Assembly (NCBI GenBank): GCA_963727045.1
Contig: CAVSES010000002.1
Span: forward strand, 1,612,001 to 1,676,000
Direction: 5' to 3'
Source: Bog-1198 sp963727045
GTDB lineage: Bacteria > Pseudomonadota > Gammaproteobacteria > Steroidobacterales > Steroidobacteraceae
DNA: 64,000 nt
Shown here: positions 1 through 8,254 of the stretch, one piece after another
Layout of the letters: every line of letters starts with the position of its first letter
How positions within the stretch are numbered: the first letter of the stretch is position 1
Position numbers and translations under genes: made by a program
The notes under the pieces: model-generated
Told to the model about the DNA's origin: nothing
Database searches by the model: none
What the model saw: only the letters and a program-made list of their open reading frames with translations

Positions 1-453
1 CTTCATGACGGTGAACATGCCGCCCATGTCGATCCCGCCATAGGGGCCTGAGCCCGTCATCATCGGCAGGGTGTTTTCCGGCAGCGGCATCTGCATCTCG
101 CTCATCGACCCGCCTGAATCGCCCATGGTCATGTATTCCGGCACGAGCGAGGTGATCTGACGTGCGACGTCCGCCTGTTCGATGCCGAGGGTCGTGGGGA
201 TCGAGTGGCTCATGGCGTTCATCGTGTGGTGGCTCTTGTGGCAGTGAAACGCCCAATCTCCGGCGGCGGCGGCCGTGAATTCGATCGCGCGCATCTGACC
301 GACGGCAATGTCCGTGGTGACCTCAGGCCATCGGGAACCCGGCGGAGTCCACCCTCCGTCGGTACCCGCCACGACGAAATCATGCCCGTGCAGATGGATC
401 GGGTGGTTGGTCATTGTGAGGTTGCCCACGCGGATGGATCGGTTGAGCCTCAT
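1..453 (-). CDS. Multicopper oxidase, C-terminal part (5'-truncated, runs off the window start)
   Basis: Reading the minus strand from 453 to the window edge gives 151 residues that match the last cupredoxin domain of CopA/laccase-type multicopper oxidases. HPIHLHGHDF (type 2/3 copper ligands) lies near residue 17 and HCHKSHHTMN (type 1/type 3 ligands) near residue 74. A Met/Gly-rich tail follows, typical of copper-handling members. These enzymes normally have two further cupredoxin domains upstream, but only about 100 bp separate this point from copC, and the open frame above residue 1 does not resemble the family. The 5' two-thirds therefore appears deleted. The frame opens at ATG 453 (a second ATG is at 414). 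The 3' end lies outside the window. Its place beside divergent copC-copD supports a copper-resistance origin. Whether the fragment is expressed is unknown; it is probably a relic. Confidence 0.7.
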   Translation of the reverse strand, partial: MRLNRSIRVGNLTMTNHPIHLHGHDFVVAGTDGGWTPPGSRWPEVTTDIAVGQMRAIEFTAAAAGDWAFHCHKSHHTMNAMSHSIPTTLGIEQADVARQITSLVPEYMTMGDSGGSMSEMQMPLPENTLPMMTGSGPYGGIDMGGMFTVMK

Positions 454-555
454 CCCAAAAAAACATATCACCCGGCGAGCAATAATACACGTGCAGCATG
501 CGTCTTGAGATACGCTTGACGTTGCCGTCGTATGGAACTCGTTGGGAGATCGATC

Positions 556-930
556 ATGGACAAGCATGCGTGGGCCCTAACCGTTGCCGGAGTGCTCCTG
601 GCCGGGACAGCCTTCGGACATGCCAGATTGCTGAGATCGAGTCCGACTGATCGTGCGCATCTGCCCGTTGCGCCGAAATCGTTGACGCTCACTTTCAATG
701 AGAACGTGCAGCTGGCTGTTCTTTCTTTGACCAGCGACGGCAAGGACATGCCGCTCAACGTCGATCGGAGCGCAACGGCCGCACGTGAAGTTACCGTCAT
801 GCTGCCGCCGATGGCGGACGGAAGATACCAGGTGCAGTGGAGCGCGTTGTCGTCCGACGACGGACATGTTTCCAAGGGGACGTTTTCTTTCATCGTCGGG
901 ACTGCGGCGCCCGCGGCAACCGTACGCTGA
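556..930 (+). CDS. copC: Copper resistance protein CopC
   Basis: This is a 124-residue periplasmic copper-binding protein of the CopC/YobA family. A hydrophobic signal peptide (LTVAGVLLAGTAFG) ends just before HARLL, so the mature protein starts with the histidine that ligates Cu(II) in this family. A CopC beta-sandwich follows: SSPTD near the start, LTLTFNENVQ in the middle, and a conserved WSALSSDDGHVSKG segment near the end. The start at 556 is preferred over an in-frame ATG at 532 because it places the signal peptide correctly. CopC delivers copper to, or holds it for, the membrane protein CopD, whose gene follows at 992. Confidence 0.9.
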   Translation: MDKHAWALTVAGVLLAGTAFGHARLLRSSPTDRAHLPVAPKSLTLTFNENVQLAVLSLTSDGKDMPLNVDRSATAAREVTVMLPPMADGRYQVQWSALSSDDGHVSKGTFSFIVGTAAPAATVR

Positions 931-991
931 AGCATCCGTCCGTGCGGAGACTTCCTGGGGCTCAGGCATCGTTCATGCCGACGCATGGGTC

Positions 992-1876
992 ATGCCGTTG
1001 AGTGTCTGGGATGGGGCGCTGATCGCCGTCAAAACGGTCATGTATGCCGCGACGCTCGGTGCGTCAGGCGCGGCTTTTTTTCGCGGCTACAGTGGTGGGC
1101 TGGCTGCCGGCGCCGAGACCTTCAGAATCCATCAGATCGTGATGGGCTTGTCGGCGCTGTCACTGCTCGCGGGTGCCGCGCAGATCATGGTGACCGCAGG
1201 TGCCATGAGCGGCCACGCGTCCGGATTGTGGGACGGATCTCTGCTGCGCATGGTCTGGCAATCCAGTGCGGGGCGCGCGACCGCCATACGTACGTTCGGC
1301 CTGGTGCTCGCGGCGGTTGGGATGACGTGGCAACGGACAACATGGTTGGCGTGCTTGGGCGCCGCGATCGCCGCAACGTCGTTTGCCTGGACGGCACATG
1401 CCCATGCTCTCGACCCCGATGGGCTGCCGATGCTGCTGCAGAGCATCCATTTGCTCGGCGTGGCCTTTTGGCTGGGCGCATTGACCCCCTTGCTCATCGT
1501 CGCGCGAAGCGGCGACCTGCCGCGGATTGCCGCTACCGCGTCCCGCTTCGGCGCCGTCGCGGTGTGGCTGGTGGGTGGACTGATGGGAGCGGGGTTGCTG
1601 CTCCTGTGGATGCTGCTCGGGGACCCGTCGGCGCTGTGGACCAGCAAGTACGGCCGCTGCGTAATGCTCAAGTTGATCTTGGTCGCATGTCTGTTATGCG
1701 CAGCAGCGTTCAACAAGCTGCGTGCGACGCCGCGGATGTTGGCCGGCGATCATCGGGCCGTAGAAACCCTGCGTGCCTCGATCCGCCTGGAATTGCTGTT
1801 GGGCGGCCTGGTCTTGGCGGTTACCGCGACGCTGACCACGGTGGCCGGACCTCCGTCGCTTGACCAGGCCCCCTAG
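992..1876 (+). CDS. copD: Copper resistance D family membrane protein CopD
   Basis: This 294-residue polytopic inner-membrane protein of the CopD/PcoD family has about eight hydrophobic segments from residue 5 onward. HAHALDPDG and the following SIHLLGVAFWLGAL segment match the conserved His-bearing helices of the family. CopD takes copper from CopC and moves it across the inner membrane. The open frame extends upstream over copC, but the ATG at 992 is the first start that gives a family-like N-terminus (PLSVWDGALIAVKTVMYAAT). copC lies 61 bp upstream in the same direction, so the two are probably cotranscribed. Confidence 0.9.
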   Translation: MPLSVWDGALIAVKTVMYAATLGASGAAFFRGYSGGLAAGAETFRIHQIVMGLSALSLLAGAAQIMVTAGAMSGHASGLWDGSLLRMVWQSSAGRATAIRTFGLVLAAVGMTWQRTTWLACLGAAIAATSFAWTAHAHALDPDGLPMLLQSIHLLGVAFWLGALTPLLIVARSGDLPRIAATASRFGAVAVWLVGGLMGAGLLLLWMLLGDPSALWTSKYGRCVMLKLILVACLLCAAAFNKLRATPRMLAGDHRAVETLRASIRLELLLGGLVLAVTATLTTVAGPPSLDQAP

Positions 1877-1957
1877 GCTCTTCGACGGTGGCCGCCGGTT
1901 CGGGGCGCCTTGAGACTACAATTGTCGCCTGATCCGGCCAACCAGATGAGGTATGCG

Positions 1958-2170
1958 ATGAGAACTCTGCAAATAGTGGGCGCCATCCTGGTTGCCGCGG
2001 GCCTGTTCGTGCTCATCAAGGCACCTTCCTATTCGAGCGAAAAGAGCGTGTTCAAGATCGGCGAGGTTGAAGCGAAGGTGGCTCAAGAGCAGCCGATTTC
2101 GCCGTGGGTGGGCGGCGTGGCGCTTGCGGCCGGCGCGGTGCTGATCGTGGCGGGATTGCGCAGACCGTAG
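1958..2170 (+). CDS. Small two-helix membrane protein, DUF3185-like
   Basis: This 70-residue protein has one transmembrane helix at residues 3-20, a roughly 30-residue polar loop (SEKSVFKIGEVEAKV), and a second helix at about 48-66 that begins with PWVGG and ends in LRRP. The helix-loop-helix plan and the PWVGG step resemble small DUF3185-type proteins. Function is unknown. ATG 1958 is preferred over ATG 1946 because GAGG at 1948-1951 is well placed as its ribosome binding site. It stands alone between copD and the convergent PPK2 gene. Confidence 0.65.
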   Translation: MRTLQIVGAILVAAGLFVLIKAPSYSSEKSVFKIGEVEAKVAQEQPISPWVGGVALAAGAVLIVAGLRRP

Positions 2171-2196
2171 GGTGGGTTGGAGCGCGTGACGAGCGC

Positions 2197-3066
2197 TCAT
2201 TTCTCGAGCGCCTTGCGCAGCAGGCGCAATTCGCGACGGCGGGCGGCGCTGCTCTTGGGAAAGCTCAATTTCAGCGCCTCCATGGTGTCGAGCACGATGC
2301 GGGAGACGATGAGCCGGGTGCTCAGCTTGTCGTCCGCGGGCACGATGTACCAAGGCGCGTGTTTCGTGCTGGTTGCGCTCAGGGCCTTTTCATAGGCACG
2401 CATGTAATCCTTCCAGAATTTGCGCTCCTCGATGTCCGCGAGACTGAATTTCCAGTTCTTCTCCGGCTGATCGATGCGATCGATGAACCGCTTGCGCTGC
2501 TCCTCCTTCGAGAGATGGAGAAAGAACTTGATGACCCGCGTGCCGTTGCGGCCCAAATGCCGTTCCAGATCGACGATGGAGCGGTACCGGGCGTGCCAGA
2601 TGTCCTTCGCATGCAGCGCCTTACCCGGCAGCCGTTCCCCGCGCAGGATTTGCGGATGAACCCTGGCGATCAGCACCTCCTCGTAGTAGGAGCGGTTGAA
2701 AATGCCGATCCGTCCGCGCTCGGGCAGCTCGCGCGTCGTGCGCCACAGAAAATCGTGACTCAGTTCGGCTGCGCTCGGATGCTTGAAGCTGAACACCTGG
2801 CAACCCTGAGGGTTGACTCCGGACATCACGTGCTCGATCGCGCCGTCCTTGCCCGCCGCGTCCATGGCCTGAAAAATCAAAAGGACGGCGTAGCGGTTCG
2901 ACGCGTACAGCAATTGCTGCTGCGAACTTAAAGCCTTGACGTGCTTGTGCAGGATTTCTTGATATTCCTCATTTGAGCCATACACGGGATGGATGTGCGT
3001 CGGCCATTCCTTGAGGTTGACGTCTGCGCCTTCCCGCACCCGAAAATCATTTGAGTCGATGTGCAT
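2197..3066 (-). CDS. ppk2: Polyphosphate kinase 2 family protein (PPK2)
   Basis: This 289-residue PPK2-type kinase transfers phosphate between polyphosphate and nucleotides. The Walker A-like loop FQAMDAAGKDG sits at about residue 70 and is followed by VNPQGCQVFSFKHPS, a family signature. The lid region FNRSYYEEVLIARVHP and the basic segment KFFLHLSKEEQRKRF are also conserved. The open frame continues upstream, but ATG 3066 (preceded by GGAG) gives the family-standard length of about 290; ATG 3093 is the alternative. The gene is monocistronic and convergent with the small membrane protein gene. The nucleotide preference (AMP, ADP or GDP) cannot be read from the sequence alone. Confidence 0.9.
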   Translation of the reverse strand: MHIDSNDFRVREGADVNLKEWPTHIHPVYGSNEEYQEILHKHVKALSSQQQLLYASNRYAVLLIFQAMDAAGKDGAIEHVMSGVNPQGCQVFSFKHPSAAELSHDFLWRTTRELPERGRIGIFNRSYYEEVLIARVHPQILRGERLPGKALHAKDIWHARYRSIVDLERHLGRNGTRVIKFFLHLSKEEQRKRFIDRIDQPEKNWKFSLADIEERKFWKDYMRAYEKALSATSTKHAPWYIVPADDKLSTRLIVSRIVLDTMEALKLSFPKSSAARRRELRLLRKALEK

Positions 3067-3210
3067 GCAATCTCCGTAGGCGTTATCTGACATCGATTCC
3101 GCGAGTTGAGGTACAGAAGTTTGCAGCAGTTGCCGGCAGGATGCTCCTATAAATGGAGCCCATGCCCGCCGGTCGCGCACGGAATGCGGCCTGACTTCGA
3201 AGGAACCGTC

Positions 3211-4134
3211 ATGTCCAGCCGCCTGCCTCGATGCACCGACTTCCTGCCGCGGAGCCTGTCGGCGCTGGTGCTGTGCATCGCCTGCCTGTCGACCGTGCAC
3301 GCTGCGTCTTTCGAACTACCGCCTCTCAACAGCCCCGCGAGCACGGAGCATCATGTCGGCAAGGTGATTTGGGCGGATCTGGTGACCCCGGACATAGGTT
3401 CTGCCGAGCGGTTCTATGCAGGTTTGCTCGGTTGGACATTTCAGAACGTGCACACCGGAAGCTCCGACTATGCGGTGGCGCAGAACGACGGCCATCCAGT
3501 GGGCGGGCTATTTCAGAAGTCGACGGCGGCCGGCGAACATCGGCAGTCGTCTTGGATAACCTTCTTTGCAGTTCGCGACGTCGGCGATGCCAAGCGCGTC
3601 GCCTTGGCGCATGGAGCCAAAGCGGTGTCGGGCGTCAGGAACTATCCGTTGCGGGGGCGCCAGGCGGTATTTTCCGATCCCGAGGGCGCCGTGTTTGCAA
3701 TTCTCGCATCGAGCAGCGGCGACGCGCCGGATTTCCTCGCCGCGCCCGGTGAGTGGATCTGGAGTTCGTTGCTGTCCCGGGAGCCAGCCAACGAAGCGAC
3801 CTTCTATCAACAGTTGTTTTCGTACGATGTGTTCGATCTGGCGGCCGACGACGGCTTGGAGCATCTCATTCTGTCGAGCGACGATTTCGCGCGCGCCAGC
3901 GTCAATTCCCTGCCCGGGGGTTCGGTGAAACGCCGTCCGCATTGGCTCAATTTCATCCGGGTCGAGAACGCCAATGACGCGGCGGCCAAGGTGGTGGCGC
4001 TGGGCGGACGGGTGCTCGTCGAGCCGCACGCCGATCGTCACGGCGGACAAGTTGCCGTCGTTGCGGATCCGGCGGGAGCGCCGTTCGGCTTGATGGAGTG
4101 GACCGACAGCGACAGCAAGGCGGAGCCGAAATGA
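3211..4134 (+). CDS. Secreted VOC (glyoxalase/bleomycin-resistance fold) protein with two VOC domains
   Basis: The protein has 307 residues. A signal peptide (LSALVLCIACLSTVHA) is followed by two vicinal-oxygen-chelate modules: residues about 50-170, starting with GKVIWADLVTPD, and about 175-300, ending in VADPAGAPFGLMEW. The VFSDPEGAVFAI and VVADPAGAPFGL strands are typical ends of VOC repeats. Tandem VOC proteins of this kind are usually cytosolic, so the export signal is unusual. The start at 3211 has AAGGA 7 bp upstream. Its stop overlaps the start of the next lipoprotein gene (ATGA), so the two are translationally coupled. The substrate is unknown. Confidence 0.8.
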   Translation: MSSRLPRCTDFLPRSLSALVLCIACLSTVHAASFELPPLNSPASTEHHVGKVIWADLVTPDIGSAERFYAGLLGWTFQNVHTGSSDYAVAQNDGHPVGGLFQKSTAAGEHRQSSWITFFAVRDVGDAKRVALAHGAKAVSGVRNYPLRGRQAVFSDPEGAVFAILASSSGDAPDFLAAPGEWIWSSLLSREPANEATFYQQLFSYDVFDLAADDGLEHLILSSDDFARASVNSLPGGSVKRRPHWLNFIRVENANDAAAKVVALGGRVLVEPHADRHGGQVAVVADPAGAPFGLMEWTDSDSKAEPK

Positions 4135-4442
4135 ACGCCGTGCACGCAAGCTGGCTCGCGGCGGGACTCGGGGCGGCCGCGCTCACCGTGTTGAATGCCT
4201 GTGCCGTCACCGGCGTCGACGGATCCGTTGGCGTGGGCTATGACGCCGGCTACTATGAACCGTGGGGTTACGACTACGGGGGCTGGGGTCCGGGCTACCG
4301 TGTCGGGCCCGGATGGGGCGGCGATCGCCGTGGCGATGCGCACCGTGGTCGGGGCGGCAACCACCCGCACTCTTACCGGCCGGCGCCCCCGGAACGGCGG
4401 ACCCCGTCGATTCCAAGCCGCCCGCGAGGCCCCCACCACTGA
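4131..4442 (+). CDS. Small Gly/Tyr/Arg-rich lipoprotein
   Basis: This predicted 103-residue lipoprotein has a hydrophobic leader ending in the lipobox LNAC, with the lipidated cysteine at residue 24. The mature part is low complexity, with Gly/Tyr/Trp clusters (YDAGYYEPWGYDYGGWG) followed by Arg/Pro/His-rich sequence. I recognise no domain. The start codon overlaps the stop of the upstream VOC gene, so the two are probably coexpressed and both are exported. A role at the outer membrane is inferred only from the lipobox. Confidence 0.7.
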   Translation: MNAVHASWLAAGLGAAALTVLNACAVTGVDGSVGVGYDAGYYEPWGYDYGGWGPGYRVGPGWGGDRRGDAHRGRGGNHPHSYRPAPPERRTPSIPSRPRGPHH

Positions 4443-4477
4443 CGCCCGGGCGCTGCTAATATCCAGAGCTCCTGGGT

Positions 4478-5824
4478 TTGCCGGAGTTCGTTGGATTGCT
4501 CGACCCGATACACGCGCCCGATGCGCGGCAAACGCGCCGCATCCTCTTTGCAAGCCTGATCGGCACAACCATCGAGTTCTTCGACTTTTACATCTACGCC
4601 ACAGCCGCGGTGTTGGTGTTTCCCAAGCTGTTCTTCCCCAAAGGGGATCCGGCCACGGCGTTGCTGCAGTCATTTGCGACCTTTGCGCTCGCGTTTTTCG
4701 CCCGCCCCGTCGGATCGGCGCTGTTCGGACACTTCGGCGATCGCATCGGGCGCAAGGCGACTCTCGTCACGGCATTGCTGACAATGGGCTTGTCCACCGT
4801 GTGCATCGGCTTGCTGCCGACCTACGCATCCATAGGTGCCCTCGCCGCGGCACTACTGGCGATGTGCAGAATAGGGCAGGGGGTGGGTTTGGGCGGCGAA
4901 TGGGGCGGCGCCGTGTTGCTGGCGACGGAAAACGCGCCGCCGCACAAGCAGGCGTGGTACGGATGCTTTCCGCAACTGGGCGCGCCGCTGGGATTCTTGT
5001 GCTCCACGGGCGTGTTTCTGTTGATGACCAATTATTTGAACGAAGCACAGCTCTTGAGCTGGGGCTGGCGCGTGCCGTTCCTGGCGAGCGCCGCGTTGGT
5101 TTTGGTCGGTTTGTACGTGCGTCTGCAGCTCGTCGAGACCCCCGCGTTCCAGCGCAGCATCGCGCACGGCGAACGGGTGCGGGTGCCCTTCATGGTCGTG
5201 TTCCGCAAGTACCCGCGTGAGCTCATTCTCGGCACGCTTGGAGCGATTACGGCGTTCGTCGTCTTCTACCTAATGACGGTATTCGCGCTCGGCTGGGCCA
5301 CCGGTGCACTGGGCTTCGGCCGGCAACGGTTCTTGATCCTGCAAATGGCGGGTGTGCTGTTCTTCGGGGCCGCGATCCCGGTTTCCGCAATTGTTGCGGA
5401 CCGAATCGGCGAGCTCGGCATGCTGATGATCGCGACTGCGCTCATCATCGCCTTCGGGTTCGCCTTCCAGCCGCTTTTTTCCGGCCACGGCACCGCGAGC
5501 GTCGTCGTGTTTCTGACACTGGGCTTTTCATTGACCGGCCTGATATACGGGCCGCTGGGCAGCGCCCTTGCAAAGCTCTTTCCGACCGCGGTGCGCTACA
5601 CGGGTACATCGCTCTCCTTCAATATCGCGGGAATACTCGGCGCCTCGCTGGCGCCTTGGATCGCGACAACATTGGCGTCGCATTACGGAGTTGCCTACGT
5701 CGGCTACTATCTGTCGGCGGCCGGGCTCGTCAGCTTGATCGCACTGTGGTTGGCCAGGACTGACAGGAATATCTCGGATGCCGGCGCCGGCGTGGCCGGC
5801 GAACTTAGGGGAGAAGTTAAATGA
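4478..5824 (+). CDS. MFS transporter, metabolite:H+ symporter (MHS) family
   Basis: This 448-residue, 12-helix transporter opens with SLIGTTIEFFDFYIYATAA, the signature of the metabolite:H+ symporter (ProP/KgtP/ShiA-like) branch. GHFGDRIGRK is the loop 2-3 motif, and RIGQGVGLGGEWGGA is the helix 4-5 motif. Such proteins import organic acids or osmolytes with protons; the substrate is not deducible. No ATG fits: the start is TTG at 4478 or TTG at 4496. The latter lies 9 bp after GGAG. The stop overlaps the ATG of the following methyltransferase gene (ATGA). Confidence 0.85.
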   Translation: MPEFVGLLDPIHAPDARQTRRILFASLIGTTIEFFDFYIYATAAVLVFPKLFFPKGDPATALLQSFATFALAFFARPVGSALFGHFGDRIGRKATLVTALLTMGLSTVCIGLLPTYASIGALAAALLAMCRIGQGVGLGGEWGGAVLLATENAPPHKQAWYGCFPQLGAPLGFLCSTGVFLLMTNYLNEAQLLSWGWRVPFLASAALVLVGLYVRLQLVETPAFQRSIAHGERVRVPFMVVFRKYPRELILGTLGAITAFVVFYLMTVFALGWATGALGFGRQRFLILQMAGVLFFGAAIPVSAIVADRIGELGMLMIATALIIAFGFAFQPLFSGHGTASVVVFLTLGFSLTGLIYGPLGSALAKLFPTAVRYTGTSLSFNIAGILGASLAPWIATTLASHYGVAYVGYYLSAAGLVSLIALWLARTDRNISDAGAGVAGELRGEVK

Positions 5825-6600
5825 TCCGCATTTTTTTCATTCATTGCGCCCGCTGTGTTCCGATGCTGCTGTGCGCCGCCTGGCTGGTTGCCCCTGTCCG
5901 GGTGAACGCCGCGGACGCATACGATGCGGCCGTGTCAAATCCGGCGCGCAGCGCCGCGGATCTGAAGCGTGATTCACTGGATCATCCCGCCGAAATTCTG
6001 CGTCTCTCGGGCATCAAGCCCGGCATGCGGGTCGCGGACGTGCTTGCAGGCGACGGCTACTACAGCGAACTCGCGGCCAACCTGGTGGGACCCTCGGGCC
6101 GGGTCTTCATGATCAACAACGCCGCTTTCGATCATTGGAGCGAACCCGCGCTCGACGCCCGCTTGAAATCGCACCGCCTGGCCAACGTCGAGCATCAGAC
6201 TCTTGATCTCGATCATTTGAATCTTGCCGCGGCAAGTTTGGACGCGGTTTTCTTGATCAAGGTGTACCACGACCTTTACTGGGTCGATACCGAAGGCGAG
6301 TGGCCCAAGTTCGACGCGGGCGGCGTGCTCGACCAGCTGGTTCGCGCGCTCAAACCGGGCGGTGTGCTCCTCGTCGTGGATCACTCGGCAAAGGCTGGCA
6401 GCGGCAATAAGGCCGCAACGAGCCTGCATCGCATCGATGAATCCTTTGCGATCCAGGATTTCGAGGCGCGCGGCCTCAAGGTCGTCGCCAAAAGCGATCT
6501 TCTCAGACGGCCGGAGGACCCACGGAATCAGATCAGCTACAAGGGGGCTGCGCTCGGCAAGACCGATCGATTCGTGCTGGTGTTCCGCAAGGCGGCGTAA
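5821..6600 (+). CDS. Class I SAM-dependent methyltransferase-fold protein with a signal peptide
   Basis: This 259-residue protein resembles the predicted methyltransferases of COG4798. SAM motif I is seen at about residue 70 (VADVLAGDGYYSELAA). The acidic strand and post-motif regions follow (LDAVFLIKVYHDLYW, LVRALKPGGVLLVVDH). The N-terminus carries a clear Sec-type leader (MLLCAAWLVAPVRVNAA), so the product should be periplasmic, where SAM is not expected. Either the protein works on something else or a cofactor route exists. It overlaps the upstream MHS transporter gene by 4 bp and is likely in its operon. The methyl acceptor is unknown. Confidence 0.8.
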   Translation: MIRIFFIHCARCVPMLLCAAWLVAPVRVNAADAYDAAVSNPARSAADLKRDSLDHPAEILRLSGIKPGMRVADVLAGDGYYSELAANLVGPSGRVFMINNAAFDHWSEPALDARLKSHRLANVEHQTLDLDHLNLAAASLDAVFLIKVYHDLYWVDTEGEWPKFDAGGVLDQLVRALKPGGVLLVVDHSAKAGSGNKAATSLHRIDESFAIQDFEARGLKVVAKSDLLRRPEDPRNQISYKGAALGKTDRFVLVFRKAA

Positions 6601-6616
6601 ACCGGGCCAAACGGCC

Positions 6617-7063
6617 CTACGCGCGGCCTTGGACCGCGGAGCTCAACCAGCGCGTCAGAGCGCTGGCATCCATCGCCCCTGACTGCCTCGCGATTTCCTT
6701 GCCTGAAGCGAAAACGATCAGCGTGGGTATGCTGCGGATGTTGAACCGCGCTGCCGGCGCCGGCTCGTCCTGGGTATTCAATTTGGCGAAGCGCAGGCGC
6801 GGTTCGAGCCGCCGCGCCGTTGCCTCATAAGAGGGTGCCATGGCGATGCACGGCCCGCACCACGGCGCCCAAAAATCCACCACGAGCGGCAGGTCGTTAC
6901 GCGCCAAATGTTGGTCAAAATTGCCCTCGGTCAGTTCGACAGGCCGCCCCTCGAACAAAGGATGGTGGCACTTTGGACAGCGAGGGGCATCCTGCAGTCG
7001 GTCGCCCGGCAATCCCACCACCGAGTCGCAATGCCCGCAAACCACCTGCAATTTTTCGTTCAT
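6617..7063 (-). CDS. trxC: Thioredoxin 2 (TrxC)
   Basis: This 148-residue thioredoxin has the N-terminal zinc-binding extension of thioredoxin 2 (CGHCD and CPKCH pairs) and a standard thioredoxin domain with the active site WAPWCGPC at about residues 70-77. The cis-proline segment is SIPTLIVF. It reduces disulfides in the cytosol, and its family is typically induced by oxidative stress. It is convergent with the methyltransferase gene and lies 13 bp downstream of the beta-propeller gene that precedes it on the same strand. Confidence 0.95.
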   Translation of the reverse strand: MNEKLQVVCGHCDSVVGLPGDRLQDAPRCPKCHHPLFEGRPVELTEGNFDQHLARNDLPLVVDFWAPWCGPCIAMAPSYEATARRLEPRLRFAKLNTQDEPAPAARFNIRSIPTLIVFASGKEIARQSGAMDASALTRWLSSAVQGRA

Positions 7064-7076
7064 GCATGCGTCCGGT

Positions 7077-8123
7077 TCACTTGGGTTGCGCCACCAAGAT
7101 CGTGAAGCTGCCGGGGACGATGGCAGGCCGCGGATGCGGCCGCTCTTCGGTCGCGGGCGGCGTCTCGCCCAATTTTGCCGCGGCCAGGTAGATCTTGTGG
7201 CTGGCGGGATCGAGCGCCATGGTGCGTGCGCTGACTTGGGTCGTTACCGTCGCGAACACCTTGTATTCGTCGGGGGTTTCCTGGTGGATCACCGTCAATG
7301 TCCCGTCCAGTCCGTTCGAGCTGAACACCATACCGAGGTCGGAGTCGAACGCCGCGGCGTCCGGCCCCCTGCCGATCACGATCCGCGCAACCTGCTTTCC
7401 CGACAAAGCATCCGTCACCGCCATGACCTGATTCTCGCAGACCGAGAACAATCGGTGATGTGCCGCGTCGAGTGCGAGTCCCGTGGGATTTGCACAGTCC
7501 GTCAGCGGCCATGTCGCCTTCACGGCCAGGGATTTCACGTCCACGGCGACCAGCTTGCCGGGTTCGGTTTCTATGTTGACATACACCACGCCGGTCGCGT
7601 CGGTGGCCATGAATTCCGGCGGTCCGGGCAGCGGGATGGTGGCCACGGCCTGCAGCGTTGCGGCATCGAGCACCGAGAGATTGGACGATTCGCCATTGGC
7701 AGTGATGACGTAGTTGTGCCGCGGCTCGAACAGGATCGCGTCGGGTTTCTTGCCCGAGACCGGCACTTCTTGTATGAATTTGAGGGTGTCGAGCTCAAAG
7801 ACCGATACGGAGTTTCCGCGGCCGTTGCTGGTGAAGCCGCGCTTCAGCGCCGGCGCAAACACGATTCCGTGGACCCCCGCCGTGTTCGGAATGCTTCCCG
7901 CCAGTTTGCCGGTGACCGTTTCGATGACATCCACGCGGTCGCCACGGCTGACGAAAAGCCGGGCGCCGCTTGCTTCGAGCGCCAGATAATCCCAGCCGCC
8001 GGCGCCCGGCAGCGGGAAACTCCTGGATACCGTGTACACCGGGGGAGGAAGCGGGGAGGTATCCGCCGCCGCGGCGGCCATTTGCAACAGTGCGTACACG
8101 GCAAACAAAGTCTTGCGCAACAC
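7077..8123 (-). CDS. Secreted YVTN-type beta-propeller protein
   Basis: This 348-residue exported protein has a signal peptide (LFAVYALLQMAAAAA) and then repeated four-stranded blades of the YVTN/NHL kind, for example GNSVSVFELDTLKFIQEVPV, SSNLSVLDAATLQAVATIPL and QVMAVTDALSGKQVARIVIGRGPDAAAFD. Six or seven blades fit the length. Such propellers are periplasmic binding or scaffold proteins, and no catalytic residues are evident. It lies just upstream of trxC on the same strand and is divergent from the TPR gene at 8255. Confidence 0.8.
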   Translation of the reverse strand: MLRKTLFAVYALLQMAAAAADTSPLPPPVYTVSRSFPLPGAGGWDYLALEASGARLFVSRGDRVDVIETVTGKLAGSIPNTAGVHGIVFAPALKRGFTSNGRGNSVSVFELDTLKFIQEVPVSGKKPDAILFEPRHNYVITANGESSNLSVLDAATLQAVATIPLPGPPEFMATDATGVVYVNIETEPGKLVAVDVKSLAVKATWPLTDCANPTGLALDAAHHRLFSVCENQVMAVTDALSGKQVARIVIGRGPDAAAFDSDLGMVFSSNGLDGTLTVIHQETPDEYKVFATVTTQVSARTMALDPASHKIYLAAAKLGETPPATEERPHPRPAIVPGSFTILVAQPK

Positions 8124-8254
8124 CGCAGTTTCCTTCCGTTCGGGAGGACATTAGTCTACGCGTTAGGGGCTGGGAAAAGAACCGACGGCACGCGCCGTGT
8201 AATTTCTACAAGCACCGAGTGCGCCGCGCTTCGCCTCTCCGGTATCATCCATTC

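Noticed and set aside
6604..6617. Short GGGCC/GGCCC hairpin between the methyltransferase and trxC genes
   Set aside because: Only a 5 bp stem without a T-tract; too weak to call as a terminator.
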